Shown here one piece after another: positions 18,226-30,700 of a stretch of DNA of 64,000 bases. Source of the DNA: Porphyrobacter sp. AAP82 (lineage in GTDB: Bacteria > Pseudomonadota > Alphaproteobacteria > Sphingomonadales > Sphingomonadaceae). Each line of letters starts with the position of its first letter. Within the stretch, counting starts at the first letter, position 1. The notes under the pieces were generated by a model. The model worked only from the letters and a program-made list of their open reading frames with translations. It had not been told where the DNA came from and ran no database searches. The position numbers and the translations under genes are program-made. The stretch lies in NCBI RefSeq assembly GCF_000331285.1, contig NZ_ANFX01000032.1, forward strand, positions 1-64,000. Direction: 5' to 3'.

Positions 18226-18591
18226 TCAAGCCACCGGCTCGGCGCCCTCGGCCTGCCACAACTGCTTCGCGTTCTGGAGATCGACCGGGGTCGCGCGGCT
18301 CAGCCGGTGGCCGATGAAGTCGATCCCCTCGATCAGCCACTGTGCAAGCTCGGGTTGGGCGAGGCTGTAGACGCGCTGCTGGCCGCGGGTCTGGGTCTCG
18401 ACCAGCGCCACCGCGCGCAGCACGCCAAGATGCTGCGAGACGCGGGTAGGCGTGATCTCGAGCAAATCGCCCAGTTCGTTCACCGTCTGCTCGCCCGCTT
18501 GCAGCTTCAGGAGCAGACGGATGCGATCGGGGTGCGAAATCTGCCGCAGCACATGGGCAAGTTCCGTTGCAACAACCTTGCGACATGGCAT
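18226..18591 (-). CDS. ArsR-type winged-helix regulator (copy B)
   Basis: 121 residues, paralogous to the regulator upstream of the carbonic anhydrase gene (same length, aligned starts, 'ELAHVLRQISHPDRIRLLLK' and 'LEITPTRVSQHLGVLRAVAL'). It has one Cys near the N-terminus and no paired metal-binding thiols. It is convergent with the SulP gene and lies 12 bases downstream of the dehydrogenase-like gene on the same strand, with AAAGGG as likely ribosome site, so it is probably translated from that gene's message. Confidence 0.87.
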   Translation of the reverse strand: MPCRKVVATELAHVLRQISHPDRIRLLLKLQAGEQTVNELGDLLEITPTRVSQHLGVLRAVALVETQTRGQQRVYSLAQPELAQWLIEGIDFIGHRLSRATPVDLQNAKQLWQAEGAEPVA

Positions 18592-18603
18592 GACGGTGAC
18601 CCT

Positions 18604-19746
18604 TTAGCCCGGTGTGTTCCGGTTTGAGACGATAACGCGCAAATGCGGGCTTTTGCTCCCCGGCCTTGCGCATTTGTCAATTTCGAGCGCCCGCCACGGC
18701 AACTGCGGCCGTTTACTCGCCGCCCCATCACGTTGTAAAATTGCGATGAATTCGCTGTCGGCAACCTCTGTGACATAGGGCGCGCCGCTCTGGGCATGGC
18801 CGGGGGCGATGATCCCGCTGTCGCGCAGGCGCGCCCACCCCTCGTGGAGCCGCGCGGCGTGTTGACCGGCTCCTGCGGCGTGCAGGATCAGTGCAAGCGA
18901 ATGGATCATCGCCTCGGCTCCGAGCGGCAGACGGGTCATTCCCTCGCCCGGCGCTTCGCAGGTCACAAGCCTCAGGCTCCGCGCGCCCTCGCCCGCATGC
19001 CACAGCATCGGCCAGGCGCGGCATTGGCCGCTGGCATGGGCGAGCAGCATGAAGACGGTGCTGCGGTGGTCGGGCATGGCCATCACCGCATCCCACTGCG
19101 CGCGCGGGCCTATCAGTGCGGGCAACGCCTCTTCGAGGGTGAGGATGTCGAGCGCCAGGCCATCGCCGGTCAGCCCCCGGCCTGCGGCAAGCAGACGGCT
19201 GGCGACGGCACCGCGCTGGCGGGCAGTCACGATGATCGCCAGCCTTTCGCGCTTCTGCGCCCGCGCCATGCGGATCATGGCCGCCAGCACCCCCGCGCGC
19301 GGCACCGGCACGCCGCCTGCTTCCTCGGCAATGCAGTGTGCGGGATGGGGGCTCATGAGCACCAGATCGAGCCCGCCGCCCCCCCGTGCGGCGCCGCGCG
19401 GATGATCGAGAAGGTAGCTGGAAACGAATTGCGCCTGCGGCAGATGGGCAAGGCCGCCATGCTGCAAGGCCGCCGCGCTCCAGCCCAGCCAGGGGGCGAA
19501 AACCGCCCCCCCGGGCATCGTCCAGTCGGCGAAGCGCTTGAGGCGGCCGGCGCGGGCGGCAGGGACGATGTCGGCCGAAACGCCAAGCCAGCCGAGGAGC
19601 GCCTCCAGTGCGGCGCGCCAGTCATCGGGGATCCCGTCCGCCGAATGGACGAGCCGCAGGCGCGCCTCGACGAGCGCAAGCTGCGGCCGGCTGCGCCGCG
19701 AAGGCGCACGCGCGGCGGGTTGCGAAAGCGGGCGTAACTGGTCCAT
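18604..19746 (-). CDS. Isocitrate/isopropylmalate dehydrogenase-fold protein, probably catalytically inactive
   Basis: 380 residues. The C-terminal half follows the LeuB/ICDH fold: 'LGAEAMIHSLALILHAAGAG', then 'AARLHEGWARLRDSGIIAPG' corresponds to the 'IAQILSLALLL ... AIERAINRALEEGIRTGDL' end of LeuB. The N-terminal 'VHSADGIPDDWRAALEALLG' resembles the GDGIGPE loop with its key residues changed. The catalytic Lys of 'DKAN' and the metal-binding acids of 'NLFGDILSD' are replaced ('VTARQRGAV', 'MPDHRSTVFML'). This suggests a binding-only paralogue. The start MDQLRPLSQ is uncertain. It sits upstream of ArsR copy B. Confidence 0.6.
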   Translation of the reverse strand: MDQLRPLSQPAARAPSRRSRPQLALVEARLRLVHSADGIPDDWRAALEALLGWLGVSADIVPAARAGRLKRFADWTMPGGAVFAPWLGWSAAALQHGGLAHLPQAQFVSSYLLDHPRGAARGGGGLDLVLMSPHPAHCIAEEAGGVPVPRAGVLAAMIRMARAQKRERLAIIVTARQRGAVASRLLAAGRGLTGDGLALDILTLEEALPALIGPRAQWDAVMAMPDHRSTVFMLLAHASGQCRAWPMLWHAGEGARSLRLVTCEAPGEGMTRLPLGAEAMIHSLALILHAAGAGQHAARLHEGWARLRDSGIIAPGHAQSGAPYVTEVADSEFIAILQRDGAASKRPQLPWRALEIDKCARPGSKSPHLRVIVSNRNTPG

Positions 19747-19953
19747 GCGCCGGTTCCTTTTCGGGGGGGCGGAGAGCGGAGAGGTTTCGCTTGGTAGCCG
19801 CGCCGGTGGCATCGGAAAAATTCAATCTTTGATTACAAACGTTCTATTCATTGTATGTATGATGATAGCGCGCCAGCGCTTCTCCCGGCCCCGGCTTGAA
19901 ACTGCGCGCCCGCAAGGGCATCACCGCTTCGGGAGAAGAGGGGTATTGCCGAA

Positions 19954-21915
19954 ATGAATCTTGCAAGCTTGCGCGCCGCAGCGGCGCTGGCAATTGTCAT
20001 CGCCGCCAGCACAGGCGCTGCCCAGAGCGGACCTGCCCCGGCAAGCGAGGCGACGAAGGCCGGGCAGAGCGCCACAGGCCGGGGCCTGCCGCCCGAAGGC
20101 GCGCGCGATGCGGCAGATGCTGCACGCGGTTTCCTCGCCGCCCGCAAGGAACCGGTGATTCTTGCAGCCAATGGCAAGCCGGTCTGGAACCTTGATGCCT
20201 ATGCTTTCGTCACCGGCCCCGCACCCGAAACGGTCAACCCCTCGCTATGGCGGCACATGACCCACCTGAAGCGTCACGGCCTTTTCGAGGTGACCAAGAA
20301 CGTCTGGCAGGTGCGCGGGTTCGATGTCTCGAACATGACCGTGATCCGCGGCCAGACGGGCTGGATCATCATCGATCCGCTGACCACCGTCGAAGCGGCC
20401 AAGGCAGCGCTGGAACTGGTAAACGCGACGCTCGGCACGCGGCCGGTCAGCGCGGTGCTCTATTCGCACAGCCACGGCGACCATTTCGGAGGCGTGCGCG
20501 GCGTGGCCGATGAGGCGGCAGTCAAGGCCGGCACCGTCCCGATCATCGCGCCCCGTGGCTTCATGAAAGAGGCCACTTCCGAGAACGTCATCGCCGGCGG
20601 GGCCATGTCGCGGCGGGCAGCCTACCAGTTCGGCGCGGGCCTCGCCCCGGGTGCGACCGGCCAGATGGGCAGCGGCATTGGCATGGGGCTATCGGTCGGC
20701 ACGCTTTCGCTGATCCCGCCGACCGATACCATCGCGGCAACCGGCGAGACGCGGGTGGTGGACGGGGTCAGCCTCGAATTCCAGATCGTTTCAGGCACCG
20801 AGGCGCCGGCGGAGTTCAACGTGTTCATCCGGCCGGAAAAGACCTTCCTTGCCGCAGAGATCGCGACTTGCAGCCTGCACAATATCCTCACGCCGCGCGG
20901 TGCCAAGGTGCGCGATGCGCGCGCCTGGGCGCATTATCTCGATGAAGCCGCGATCCGCTACGCGCCGCAGAGCGATGCGGTGATCTCGAGCCACTGCTGG
21001 CCGGTGTTCGGCCGCGCGGCAGGGACCGCCTGGCTCGCCGCCCAACGCGACAACTACCGCTGGCTCCACGACCAGACCGTGCGCCGCATGAACCGCGGCG
21101 AGACTATGGCCGAGATTGCCGAGGTGCTGGAGGCAGCGCCCCCGCCGGGCAACGCTGCCGAATGGGCCACGCGCGGCTATTACGGGACGATCAGTCACAA
21201 TGCCAAGGCGATCTACCAGTTCTACCTCGGCTGGTATGACGCGGTGCCCGCCAACCTACACCCCTATCCGCCGGTGGAGCGTGCGAAAAAGCTCGTCGAT
21301 GCTCTCGGCGGGCCTGAGCGAACGCTCGCGCTGGCGGAAAATGCCATGGCCGCAGGCGATTACCGCTGGTCCTCGGACCTGCTCCAGAACCTCGTCTTTG
21401 CCGATCCCGCCAACCCGCAAGCCAGGGCGCTCCTTGCGGCAAGCTACGAACAGCAGGCGTATCAGGCCGAAAGCGCGATCTGGCGCAACCAGTTCCTCGC
21501 TGCGGCAAGCGACCTCAGACGCGGACGCGCGCCGACCGCTGCGGTCCAGCCCACCGACCTCATCGCCGCGCTCTCGACACAGGAATTGCTCGATTCCGCC
21601 GCAACCCGCTTTGCGCCCGAACGGCCCGGGCCGCGCGGCATTACGATCGGGATCGAACTGACCGATCGCGGCGAAGTTGCCGGTCTTGAAGTCACCGGCC
21701 AGACGCTGATCGGACGGGTCGGCGCCCTGCCGGAAGGCGCGGTCGCCACGATCAAGGGACCGCGCGTGATGCTGCTGGCGCTCTTGTTCCTCAAGCAGCC
21801 GGTCGCAGCGCTCGAGAAGGCCGGGCTTCAGGTGACCGGTGACAAGGCGGCGCTACAGGCACTGATCGACAACCTCGATCCGATGCCGCAGGGCTTCGAA
21901 ATCGTGCTGCCCTGA
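19954..21915 (+). CDS. Secreted alkyl/aryl-sulfatase (SdsA1-type, metallo-beta-lactamase fold)
   Basis: 653 residues with an N-terminal signal peptide ('ALAIVIAASTGAAQS'). The metallo-beta-lactamase zinc motif is 'YSHSHGDHFGGVRG' and later ligands lie in 'EFNVFIRPEKTFLAAEIATC' (Glu) and 'VISSHCWPVFGRAAG' (His). A dimerisation segment and a C-terminal SCP2-like domain (from ~residue 520) complete the SdsA1 architecture, and the length matches. These enzymes hydrolyse sulfate esters of alcohols such as SDS in the periplasm. The canonical family has Asn/Thr variations around the active site, so the exact substrate is open. Confidence 0.88.
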   Translation: MNLASLRAAAALAIVIAASTGAAQSGPAPASEATKAGQSATGRGLPPEGARDAADAARGFLAARKEPVILAANGKPVWNLDAYAFVTGPAPETVNPSLWRHMTHLKRHGLFEVTKNVWQVRGFDVSNMTVIRGQTGWIIIDPLTTVEAAKAALELVNATLGTRPVSAVLYSHSHGDHFGGVRGVADEAAVKAGTVPIIAPRGFMKEATSENVIAGGAMSRRAAYQFGAGLAPGATGQMGSGIGMGLSVGTLSLIPPTDTIAATGETRVVDGVSLEFQIVSGTEAPAEFNVFIRPEKTFLAAEIATCSLHNILTPRGAKVRDARAWAHYLDEAAIRYAPQSDAVISSHCWPVFGRAAGTAWLAAQRDNYRWLHDQTVRRMNRGETMAEIAEVLEAAPPPGNAAEWATRGYYGTISHNAKAIYQFYLGWYDAVPANLHPYPPVERAKKLVDALGGPERTLALAENAMAAGDYRWSSDLLQNLVFADPANPQARALLAASYEQQAYQAESAIWRNQFLAAASDLRRGRAPTAAVQPTDLIAALSTQELLDSAATRFAPERPGPRGITIGIELTDRGEVAGLEVTGQTLIGRVGALPEGAVATIKGPRVMLLALLFLKQPVAALEKAGLQVTGDKAALQALIDNLDPMPQGFEIVLP

Positions 21916-21933
21916 GCGGCCGCCCGGGGTGCC

Positions 21934-24330
<2,397 letters not shown>

Positions 24331-24362
24331 GTCGCCAGACCCTCCCAGATCCGCTGCTTATT

Positions 24363-24380
24363 TTTGAGAACGTTATCAAA
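24363..24380. promoter_or_regulatory. Candidate LacI-family operator upstream of GH3
   Basis: TTTGAGAACGTTATCAAA is an 18-bp palindrome with one mismatched pair (G/A at the fourth position from the centre). It has the AACGTT core typical of LacI/SalR-type operators. It lies in the GH3/MFS gap and resembles the palindrome in front of the TonB receptor, which makes regulation by the LacI protein of this locus likely. Confidence 0.7.
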
Positions 24381-24424
24381 CTATGCCGCCGCCCACACGC
24401 TTTGGCAAGGCCGAAGCGCGCACT

Positions 24425-25633
24425 TCAGGCCCGGCGCAACGCACCGGCGAGCAGCACGGCGCTGGCCAAGGCAAGACCTGCGAAAAGCAGGAACAATGCG
24501 CCATATCCGAACTGCGGAACCAGCATGACCGTCAGCCACGGCATCACCATCCCGGGCACGGTGTTGGTGAGATTGAACACGCCAAGATCACGTCCGCGGT
24601 GCTGCGGCGCGGGGAGCACGCGCAGGGTTTGGCCGGCATGCAGCGCGAGAAAAACGGCAGCCGCAAGCCCGAACAGCACATAGCCCGCAATCGCCCATGC
24701 GAGCGACTGCGCGGCAGCCATGACCACCATGCCGCAGGCACACAGCAGCGCTGTGGCCACCAGCGGCACAACGGGCCGCGCATGGCGGTCCGACCAGCGT
24801 CCAAGCAGCAACGACACGGGCACAGCGCCAACCAGCACGAGGCTGAAGATGTTGGCCGCGCCGTTCTCGGGATAGCCCGGCGCAATCGAGCGCAGCCAGT
24901 AGAGGAGGAAGGCAAACATGCCGCCTTCGGCCACCTGCACCAGCAGCCGCGCCGCCCACATCCGCAGCACCACCCGTTCCCGGACCGGAACCCCAGCGCG
25001 CGTGGCAGAGGCTGGCGCTGGCGCCGGGGCGACGAGCGCAGGCTGCACCCGGCCCGTGCCCAGCACGACCGCGGGCAGGACCAGCGCGCTCACCAGCACC
25101 GCTACCAGCGCCAGACGCGCCGACGGCGCAACCAGGCCCGCCCAGGTCACCAGCGAACCCGCCAGCGCACCGAGCGCCGGCGACAGCGCCAACGCTCCAC
25201 CCAGCATGCCCTTTTGCTCGTCAGGGAAACAGTCGCCCGCCCACGCCATCAGCGGAGAGAGCATGAGGTTGAGCGCAACCTGCCAGACCATCACCAGCAC
25301 CACGATCTCGGCGAGGCTCGCGGCTGTTCCCAGCCACAGGAGCAGCGCGTTGGACAGCGCCAGCCCGGCGATCACGAAAGGCCTGCGCACCTTTGCGCGG
25401 TCGCTCAGCATGCCGACGCCGATATTGGCGATGCTCGCCATCACCGCGCCAAGGAAGCTCACCTGTGCCAGCGCCGCGACATCCTCGCCGCCCTGCAACT
25501 CGGCAATGCGCTGGGGCAGCAGGACAGTCAGCAGCGGCACATAGGCAACCGCACCGCCCGCCGCGGCCAGCGCAAAGAGGGCGAGGAACCAGAGCGGCTG
25601 GCGCCCGGGCGGCGGAGCGGGCGCGGCGCTCAA
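24425..25633 (-). CDS. MFS transporter of the beta-glucan locus
   Basis: 402 residues with 12 predicted membrane helices, a major facilitator. The 'GMLSDRAKVRRPFVIAGLAL' loop after helix 2 is the MFS signature motif, with a second copy 'LLGRWSDRHARPVVPLVATA' in the second half. It should move glucose or oligosaccharides across the inner membrane; the substrate is inferred from context. The apparent start is a TTG whose last bases overlap the stop of the LacI gene (TTGA), so the two are translationally coupled. A later ATG is not seen close to the N-terminus. Confidence 0.9.
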   Translation of the reverse strand: MSAAPAPPPGRQPLWFLALFALAAAGGAVAYVPLLTVLLPQRIAELQGGEDVAALAQVSFLGAVMASIANIGVGMLSDRAKVRRPFVIAGLALSNALLLWLGTAASLAEIVVLVMVWQVALNLMLSPLMAWAGDCFPDEQKGMLGGALALSPALGALAGSLVTWAGLVAPSARLALVAVLVSALVLPAVVLGTGRVQPALVAPAPAPASATRAGVPVRERVVLRMWAARLLVQVAEGGMFAFLLYWLRSIAPGYPENGAANIFSLVLVGAVPVSLLLGRWSDRHARPVVPLVATALLCACGMVVMAAAQSLAWAIAGYVLFGLAAAVFLALHAGQTLRVLPAPQHRGRDLGVFNLTNTVPGMVMPWLTVMLVPQFGYGALFLLFAGLALASAVLLAGALRRA

Positions 25634-26685
25634 CCGCGGTCCGGCGCAGGGGCTGTCGAGGAGCGCTCGACCAGTGCGGCGGCAACTTCGATCACCTCGC
25701 CATCCTCGGCTCCGGGGGCGCGGGCGATCAGATGCTCGATCGCACGCGCGACGGTCTCGGCAATCGGCTGGTCGACCGCGGTCAGCGGCGGCTGGGTGAA
25801 GCGCACGATCGGCGTGTTGTCGAAGGAAACCAGCGACAGGTCGCGCGGCACATCGAGGCCGCGTTCGCGCGCGACTTCGAGCGCGGCCAGCGCCATCTGG
25901 TCGGAGGAGGCGATGATCGCGGTGAGATCCGGGTTGCGCTCAAGCAGCGTGCGCGCCGCACGGATGCCGCTGTCGAATCCGAAATCGCCGACTTCAAGCA
26001 GGCCCTCGTCCGGCAAGCCAGCCTCGGCAAGCGCGCGGCGCCAGCCTGCGATGCGCCAGCCCGAAAGGCTGTATTGCGATGGGCCCGCGATCATCGCGAT
26101 GCGCTTGTGGCCGAGTTGCACCAGCCGGGTGGTGGCAAGATGCGCCGCGCCCGCATCGCCCATCGTCAGCCGGATCCCTGCCCCGGGCGCATCCGATCCG
26201 ATGCGCGCAAAGGGAATCGCGCGCTCGGCCAGCAATGCGGTGATGAGGCGGTTTTCGGAGTGCGGCGGGGTCAGGATCACGCCGTCGGGCTGGAGCGCCG
26301 ACAGCGCGGCGCCCAATTCGCGCTCGACGTGGTCGGAATGTGTATCCACCAGTTCGACCATCATCCTATAGCCGTGCTTCGAGCAGGTCAGGATCCCGCC
26401 CAGCAGCATCTGGTCGACCCAGTCCGTGCCGCGCCGCTCGCGCCAGTCGGCAAGCGTGCGTTCGCGGTCGTTGATGGCCAGGATGATGTAGGAACGCGAT
26501 CCGCTCATGCGCTGGGCGGCAAGGCTGGGAACATAGCCGAGCCGGTCGATCGCGGCCTGGACCTTGTCGCGCAATTGCGGGCGCACGTTGGGGCCGCCAT
26601 TGACGACGCGGCTCACCGTCTGGAGCGAGACACCCGCATCCTCGGCGACGTCCCTGATCGTGACTGTCTTGCGCACCCGCGCCAT
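25630..26685 (-). CDS. LacI-family transcriptional regulator
   Basis: 351 residues. The N-terminal helix-turn-helix and hinge are canonical ('TIRDVAEDAGVSLQTVSRVV', then 'LGYVPSLAAQRMSGSRSYII'), followed by a periplasmic-binding-protein-like sugar domain with 'IIASSDQMALAALEVARERG' and 'LSLVSFDNTPIVRFTQPPLT'. It lies inside the beta-glucan operon between GH16 and the MFS gene. Two palindromes with the LacI-type core, in the receptor/halogenase gap and before GH3, are its probable targets; the inducer is likely a gluco-oligosaccharide or glucose. Confidence 0.93.
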   Translation of the reverse strand: MARVRKTVTIRDVAEDAGVSLQTVSRVVNGGPNVRPQLRDKVQAAIDRLGYVPSLAAQRMSGSRSYIILAINDRERTLADWRERRGTDWVDQMLLGGILTCSKHGYRMMVELVDTHSDHVERELGAALSALQPDGVILTPPHSENRLITALLAERAIPFARIGSDAPGAGIRLTMGDAGAAHLATTRLVQLGHKRIAMIAGPSQYSLSGWRIAGWRRALAEAGLPDEGLLEVGDFGFDSGIRAARTLLERNPDLTAIIASSDQMALAALEVARERGLDVPRDLSLVSFDNTPIVRFTQPPLTAVDQPIAETVARAIEHLIARAPGAEDGEVIEVAAALVERSSTAPAPDRG

Positions 26686-26718
26686 GGCCCGCCCGTTCTT
26701 GTCCCGATTACCGCCTGC

Positions 26719-27696
26719 CTACCTGATGCAGGCCCGCCCCGTTGTCGGGTCGCTGGCGCAGCGGTAGACCCTTATCCAATCGATTGCGAATTGCGCGGGA
26801 AAGCTGCCTTTCGCAACCCCCTTGGCGTTGTTTTCTTCCGACAGGCGCCCGCCCACGGCAAGGTTTGCCATGATGTAGAAGGGCTGGTCGAACGGCGCGG
26901 CAGGGTTCCCGCGGGCCGAGGGCGCTGCCGTGCTCCACTGATCGGCGGTAACGGCAAGATGCACGCGGTCATCGACGAGGAAGCGGATCACCCCTTCGCC
27001 CCATTCGACCGCATAGACGTGGAAATCGTCCGAAGGCAGCGCGAGGCCCGGCAAGGCGTTGCGGTGGTCGACATAGCGGTTTTGCGGCGCGAAATCGCCG
27101 AAGTGCAGCGCACTGATCGTGCGGTTCTCGCCCATGCCGCCCGCGCAATCCTTGCACCTTGCGCCGATATTGACCGCCTCGAGGATGTCGATCTCGCCCG
27201 ATCGCGGCCAGGGACCGTAGACGGGATTGTCGGGCATCATCCAGATCGCAGGCCAGGTGCCCTGCCCCGCCGGCACCTTTGCGCGCGCCTCGATCCGGCC
27301 ATAGCGCCAGGCGTGCAGACCAATGGTGCGGACCTTGCCCGAGGTGTGCGACTGGACCTGCGTGGGGTTGTTCCAGTCGGCGATCTCGGGCGGGCGCGCG
27401 GGGCCGGCGAAGCGTTCCTTGCGCGCCTTGAGCAGCAGCATTCCGCCCTCGACTGCGATATTCTCGGGCCGGTCGGTGTAGCACTGGCGTTCGTTGTTGC
27501 CGCCGCCCCAGCAGGATCGCTCGGGCGTCCACTTGCTCCGGTCGAGCGCAGTGCCGTCGAACTCGTCGGCCCAGACCAGTTCCCACCCCGCACCTTCGAG
27601 CGCGGCGAGAGGCTGGTCGGCGGGGGCCGAGGATGCCCCCGAAACCAGCAGGGCCGCTGTCAGCGTGCCCGCCTTCAGCAGCCCTGCAATCGTCAT
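26719..27696 (-). CDS. Glycoside hydrolase family 16 endo-beta-1,3-glucanase (laminarinase-like)
   Basis: 325 residues with a signal peptide. The catalytic motif 'GEIDILEAV' gives the ExDxxE arrangement of nucleophile, helper Asp and acid/base Glu. 'YGRIEARAKVPAGQGTWPAI' precedes it and 'WELVWADEFDGTALDRSKW' opens the domain, as in bacterial laminarinases. It should cut beta-1,3 (or mixed-linkage) glucan outside the cytoplasm. The start MTIAGLLKAGT is chosen because it puts the signal peptide at the N-terminus and leaves a 13-base gap from the receptor stop, as expected in an operon. Confidence 0.93.
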   Translation of the reverse strand: MTIAGLLKAGTLTAALLVSGASSAPADQPLAALEGAGWELVWADEFDGTALDRSKWTPERSCWGGGNNERQCYTDRPENIAVEGGMLLLKARKERFAGPARPPEIADWNNPTQVQSHTSGKVRTIGLHAWRYGRIEARAKVPAGQGTWPAIWMMPDNPVYGPWPRSGEIDILEAVNIGARCKDCAGGMGENRTISALHFGDFAPQNRYVDHRNALPGLALPSDDFHVYAVEWGEGVIRFLVDDRVHLAVTADQWSTAAPSARGNPAAPFDQPFYIMANLAVGGRLSEENNAKGVAKGSFPAQFAIDWIRVYRCASDPTTGRACIR

Positions 27697-27709
27697 GGCC
27701 TCGTCCCGG

Positions 27710-30700
27710 TCAGAAGTCGAAACGGGCAAGGAAGGTGAAGCGGCGGTCGTTGCGGAATGCCGAGCGCTGCACCCGTGTGCCGTCGAAGTCGATCACCTGA
27801 CTGGTGCGGAACACTTCGTCGAGCAGGTTCACGCCCTGCACGCCCAGCTTCAACCCGTCGGCGACGGTGACGAAGATCGAGGCGTCAAGCTGCCCGGTCT
27901 CCTCGCCCCAGATCGGCGAGAAGGGGAAGATGTCGTCGCGCGGCGTGATCAGGAAGGCCGAGCGCCAGTTGTAGGCAGCGCGCATCGACAGCCAGTCCTT
28001 GTCGTAGAACAGGACCGCGTTGACGGTGTGCTTGGAAATCCCGGCGAGCGGCTGCAACCCTGCAAAATCGCTCTGGTTGTTGGCGAGGTTGGTGTTCCGG
28101 AAATCGCCGCCGTCGACATAGGTATAGGTCAGCACGCTGCCCAGCCCGCTCAGCAGCCCCGGCAGGAAGTCGTAGGTCTGCTGGTAGGCCAGCTCGACCC
28201 CCTTGAGGGTGCCGTTCTGGCGGTTGTCCGGCCCGTTGACCTCGACATCCAGATCGAGCCCGCTGGGCGACACGAAGTTGACGACGTCCACCCCGCTGTT
28301 GACGATCCCCTTGATGTCCTTGGCAAAGCCCGACAGCGTCAGCGAGCCGACACGGTCGAAATACCATTCGACCGAGAGGTCGTAGTTCCAGCTTTCGATC
28401 GGACGCAGGTTGCGGTTGCCGGTAAAGATCTGGAACAGCGGCCCGGTCTCGAGCGTGCCCTGCGCGCGCAGGTCGGCGGTGTTGTCGCCGATGCCGCCGC
28501 CCGAACGGAACGCGGCAAGATCGGGGCGCGAGATGCCCTTCGACACGGCCGCGCGGAACAGGAGGCCATTGCCGGTGTCGAGCAGCGCGTTGAAGCTCGG
28601 CAGCCAGTTGTCGAAGGTCACCGCACGGTCATCGAGCACGATCTCGCCGGTGTGTGCGGCGGCGAATTCGGCGAGGCGCGTCTGCGAGAGGCTACAGAAC
28701 GCCGGACGCTGGTCGGCAGGCAGCTGCTGCGCGCGGGCGCAGGCCGCGGTCACTTCGGACAGCTCCGCCCGCCCGTTGCCGTTGCCGCCCGACTGCACGT
28801 TGTCGAAGAAGAACGGGTTGGGGAAGCCGATCAGGCCCGCCGCCACCACTTCGGTCTCGACATAGCGAACGCCGATGTTGCCCGTGACCTTCCAGCCGTT
28901 ATCGAAGTCCGTGCCGTAATCGACGCGGACATAGCCCGACTTGGTGGTTTCCGAGACGTCGTTGATCTCGTTCTCGCAGAACGGATCGCAGGCGCTGGTC
29001 TGGCCGGTCACGGCATTGGTGAAGCTGCGGTTGCGCACCCCGAAGAAGGGATTCGGGGTCTGCGAGAAAGTGTTGATCTCGCGCGCCTGGCTGGCCGAAT
29101 CGCCGGAGAGGTATTCGGCAAGGAAGCTGTCCGCGCCGAAGAAGTGGGCCCCGCCCGGCAGCGGCGAAGTGCCGCCGCGCTGGAAGTTGTTGTCGAAGGG
29201 CGAACGCAGGTTGGCGTAGTTCGGGAAATCGTCGACAAAGGCGCCGCCGCCGATCGCGAATTCCTGGCCCGGAAGCCCCGTGAAGAAGCGCCCCGGCTGG
29301 AAGCCGCCGGTTGCAGCGCAGCCGGGCCCGGCGTTCCACGGCGCACAGCCCGCACGGCCCGCCCAGGGTGCCGACAGGTTGCCCCAGGTGCTGAAGTTGG
29401 TGTCACGCGTGGTCTGTCCGCGATCCGACCAGCGCGCGCCAAACTTGACCTGCTTGAAGAAGCCGTCTTCCGAGATGTCGTATTCGAGATCGGCGCGCAG
29501 CGTATCGAGCTCGCCCTCGTTGCGGGCAATGCTGTCGAGCAGGAACCAGTAATAGGTGTTGCGCCCCGAGGTGAAGTAATCCGCCGGCGCGCCCGGAGGC
29601 GCGAGGAACTGCACCTGCGGCACCTTGCCGGTGAGATCGAGATCGATATTCGCCCAGGTCGACATCACACCGATGATCGAATCCTGCGCAAGATCGGACT
29701 GGATGTGCTGCGCCTCGAAGTTGAGGCGCAGACGGTCGGTGATGTTCCAGTCCACGTCGAACGAGACGTCCTCGGTCGAAGAGCGGGTCTCGCGCTCGAA
29801 GCGGAGCAGTTCGAGCGGAATGCCGCCGCGGCCGAAGGGGTTGGCATAGGCATCCCCGATACGCTGACTGAGCACGCCTTTCTGGAAGAACCCGTTGCTG
29901 TCGAACTGCCAGGTGCTGCCGGCTGCGGGGACCGGAAACAGCCCATCGTCATTGACCAGCGCGAGCGCGGCGTTTTCCTTCGTGAAGAACGTCGTGTCGG
30001 CGCGCAGCCACTCGAAGGTCATCAGCAGGTCGCGGTTCGGACTTTCGTACTGGACGACGGCCGAGAAGGCCTCGCGGTCACGCTCGAGATCGGTGGTGCG
30101 CACGCCTGCGCCCTTGGGCACGACCAGCGCGCCGGCGGGCGGGAAATTGTCGGCGTTGAAGTTCTGGGTGCCACCGATCCCGCCGCTGCCGACCGGACGG
30201 ACACGGAAGCACGATCCGGTGAGGCTGGCCGGGCGGTAGCAGGGGTCGGCCACCTGCGAGGCGTCGGTACGGCTGATCAGCTCCGAGCGGGCATAGCCAA
30301 TCTGGACGCCGAGCGTGCCGGCATCGGTCTCGAGGGTGTTCGACACCAGCACCGAACCGCCGGGCGACCACTCTTCGGCCAGATCGCCGACATTGGTTTC
30401 AAGCGTGCCCGAAATGTGGAAACCGCGCCGGTCAAGCGGCTTGCGGGTGACAAGGTTGACGGTCCCCGCGATCCCGCCTTCGACCATGTCGGCGGTGAGA
30501 TTCTTGTAGACCAGCACCGAGCCCAGCAGTTCGGGCGAGACTTCGTTGAAGCTCAGCACCGTGCCGCCGTTGGCCGAGAAGATGTCACGCCCGTTCAGTT
30601 CTGAACGCACGAAATTGAGGCCGCGGATGATGACGCCGGTGCCTTCGACCGAGAAGCGGTCAGGGTCCGACGGCTTTTCGAAGCGACCGATATTGACGCC

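Noticed and set aside
27494-30604. Open frame of over 1000 codons on the plus strand opposite the glucan receptor
   Set aside because: Antisense artefact of high GC; the minus strand encodes a complete receptor with signal peptide, plug and terminal Phe.
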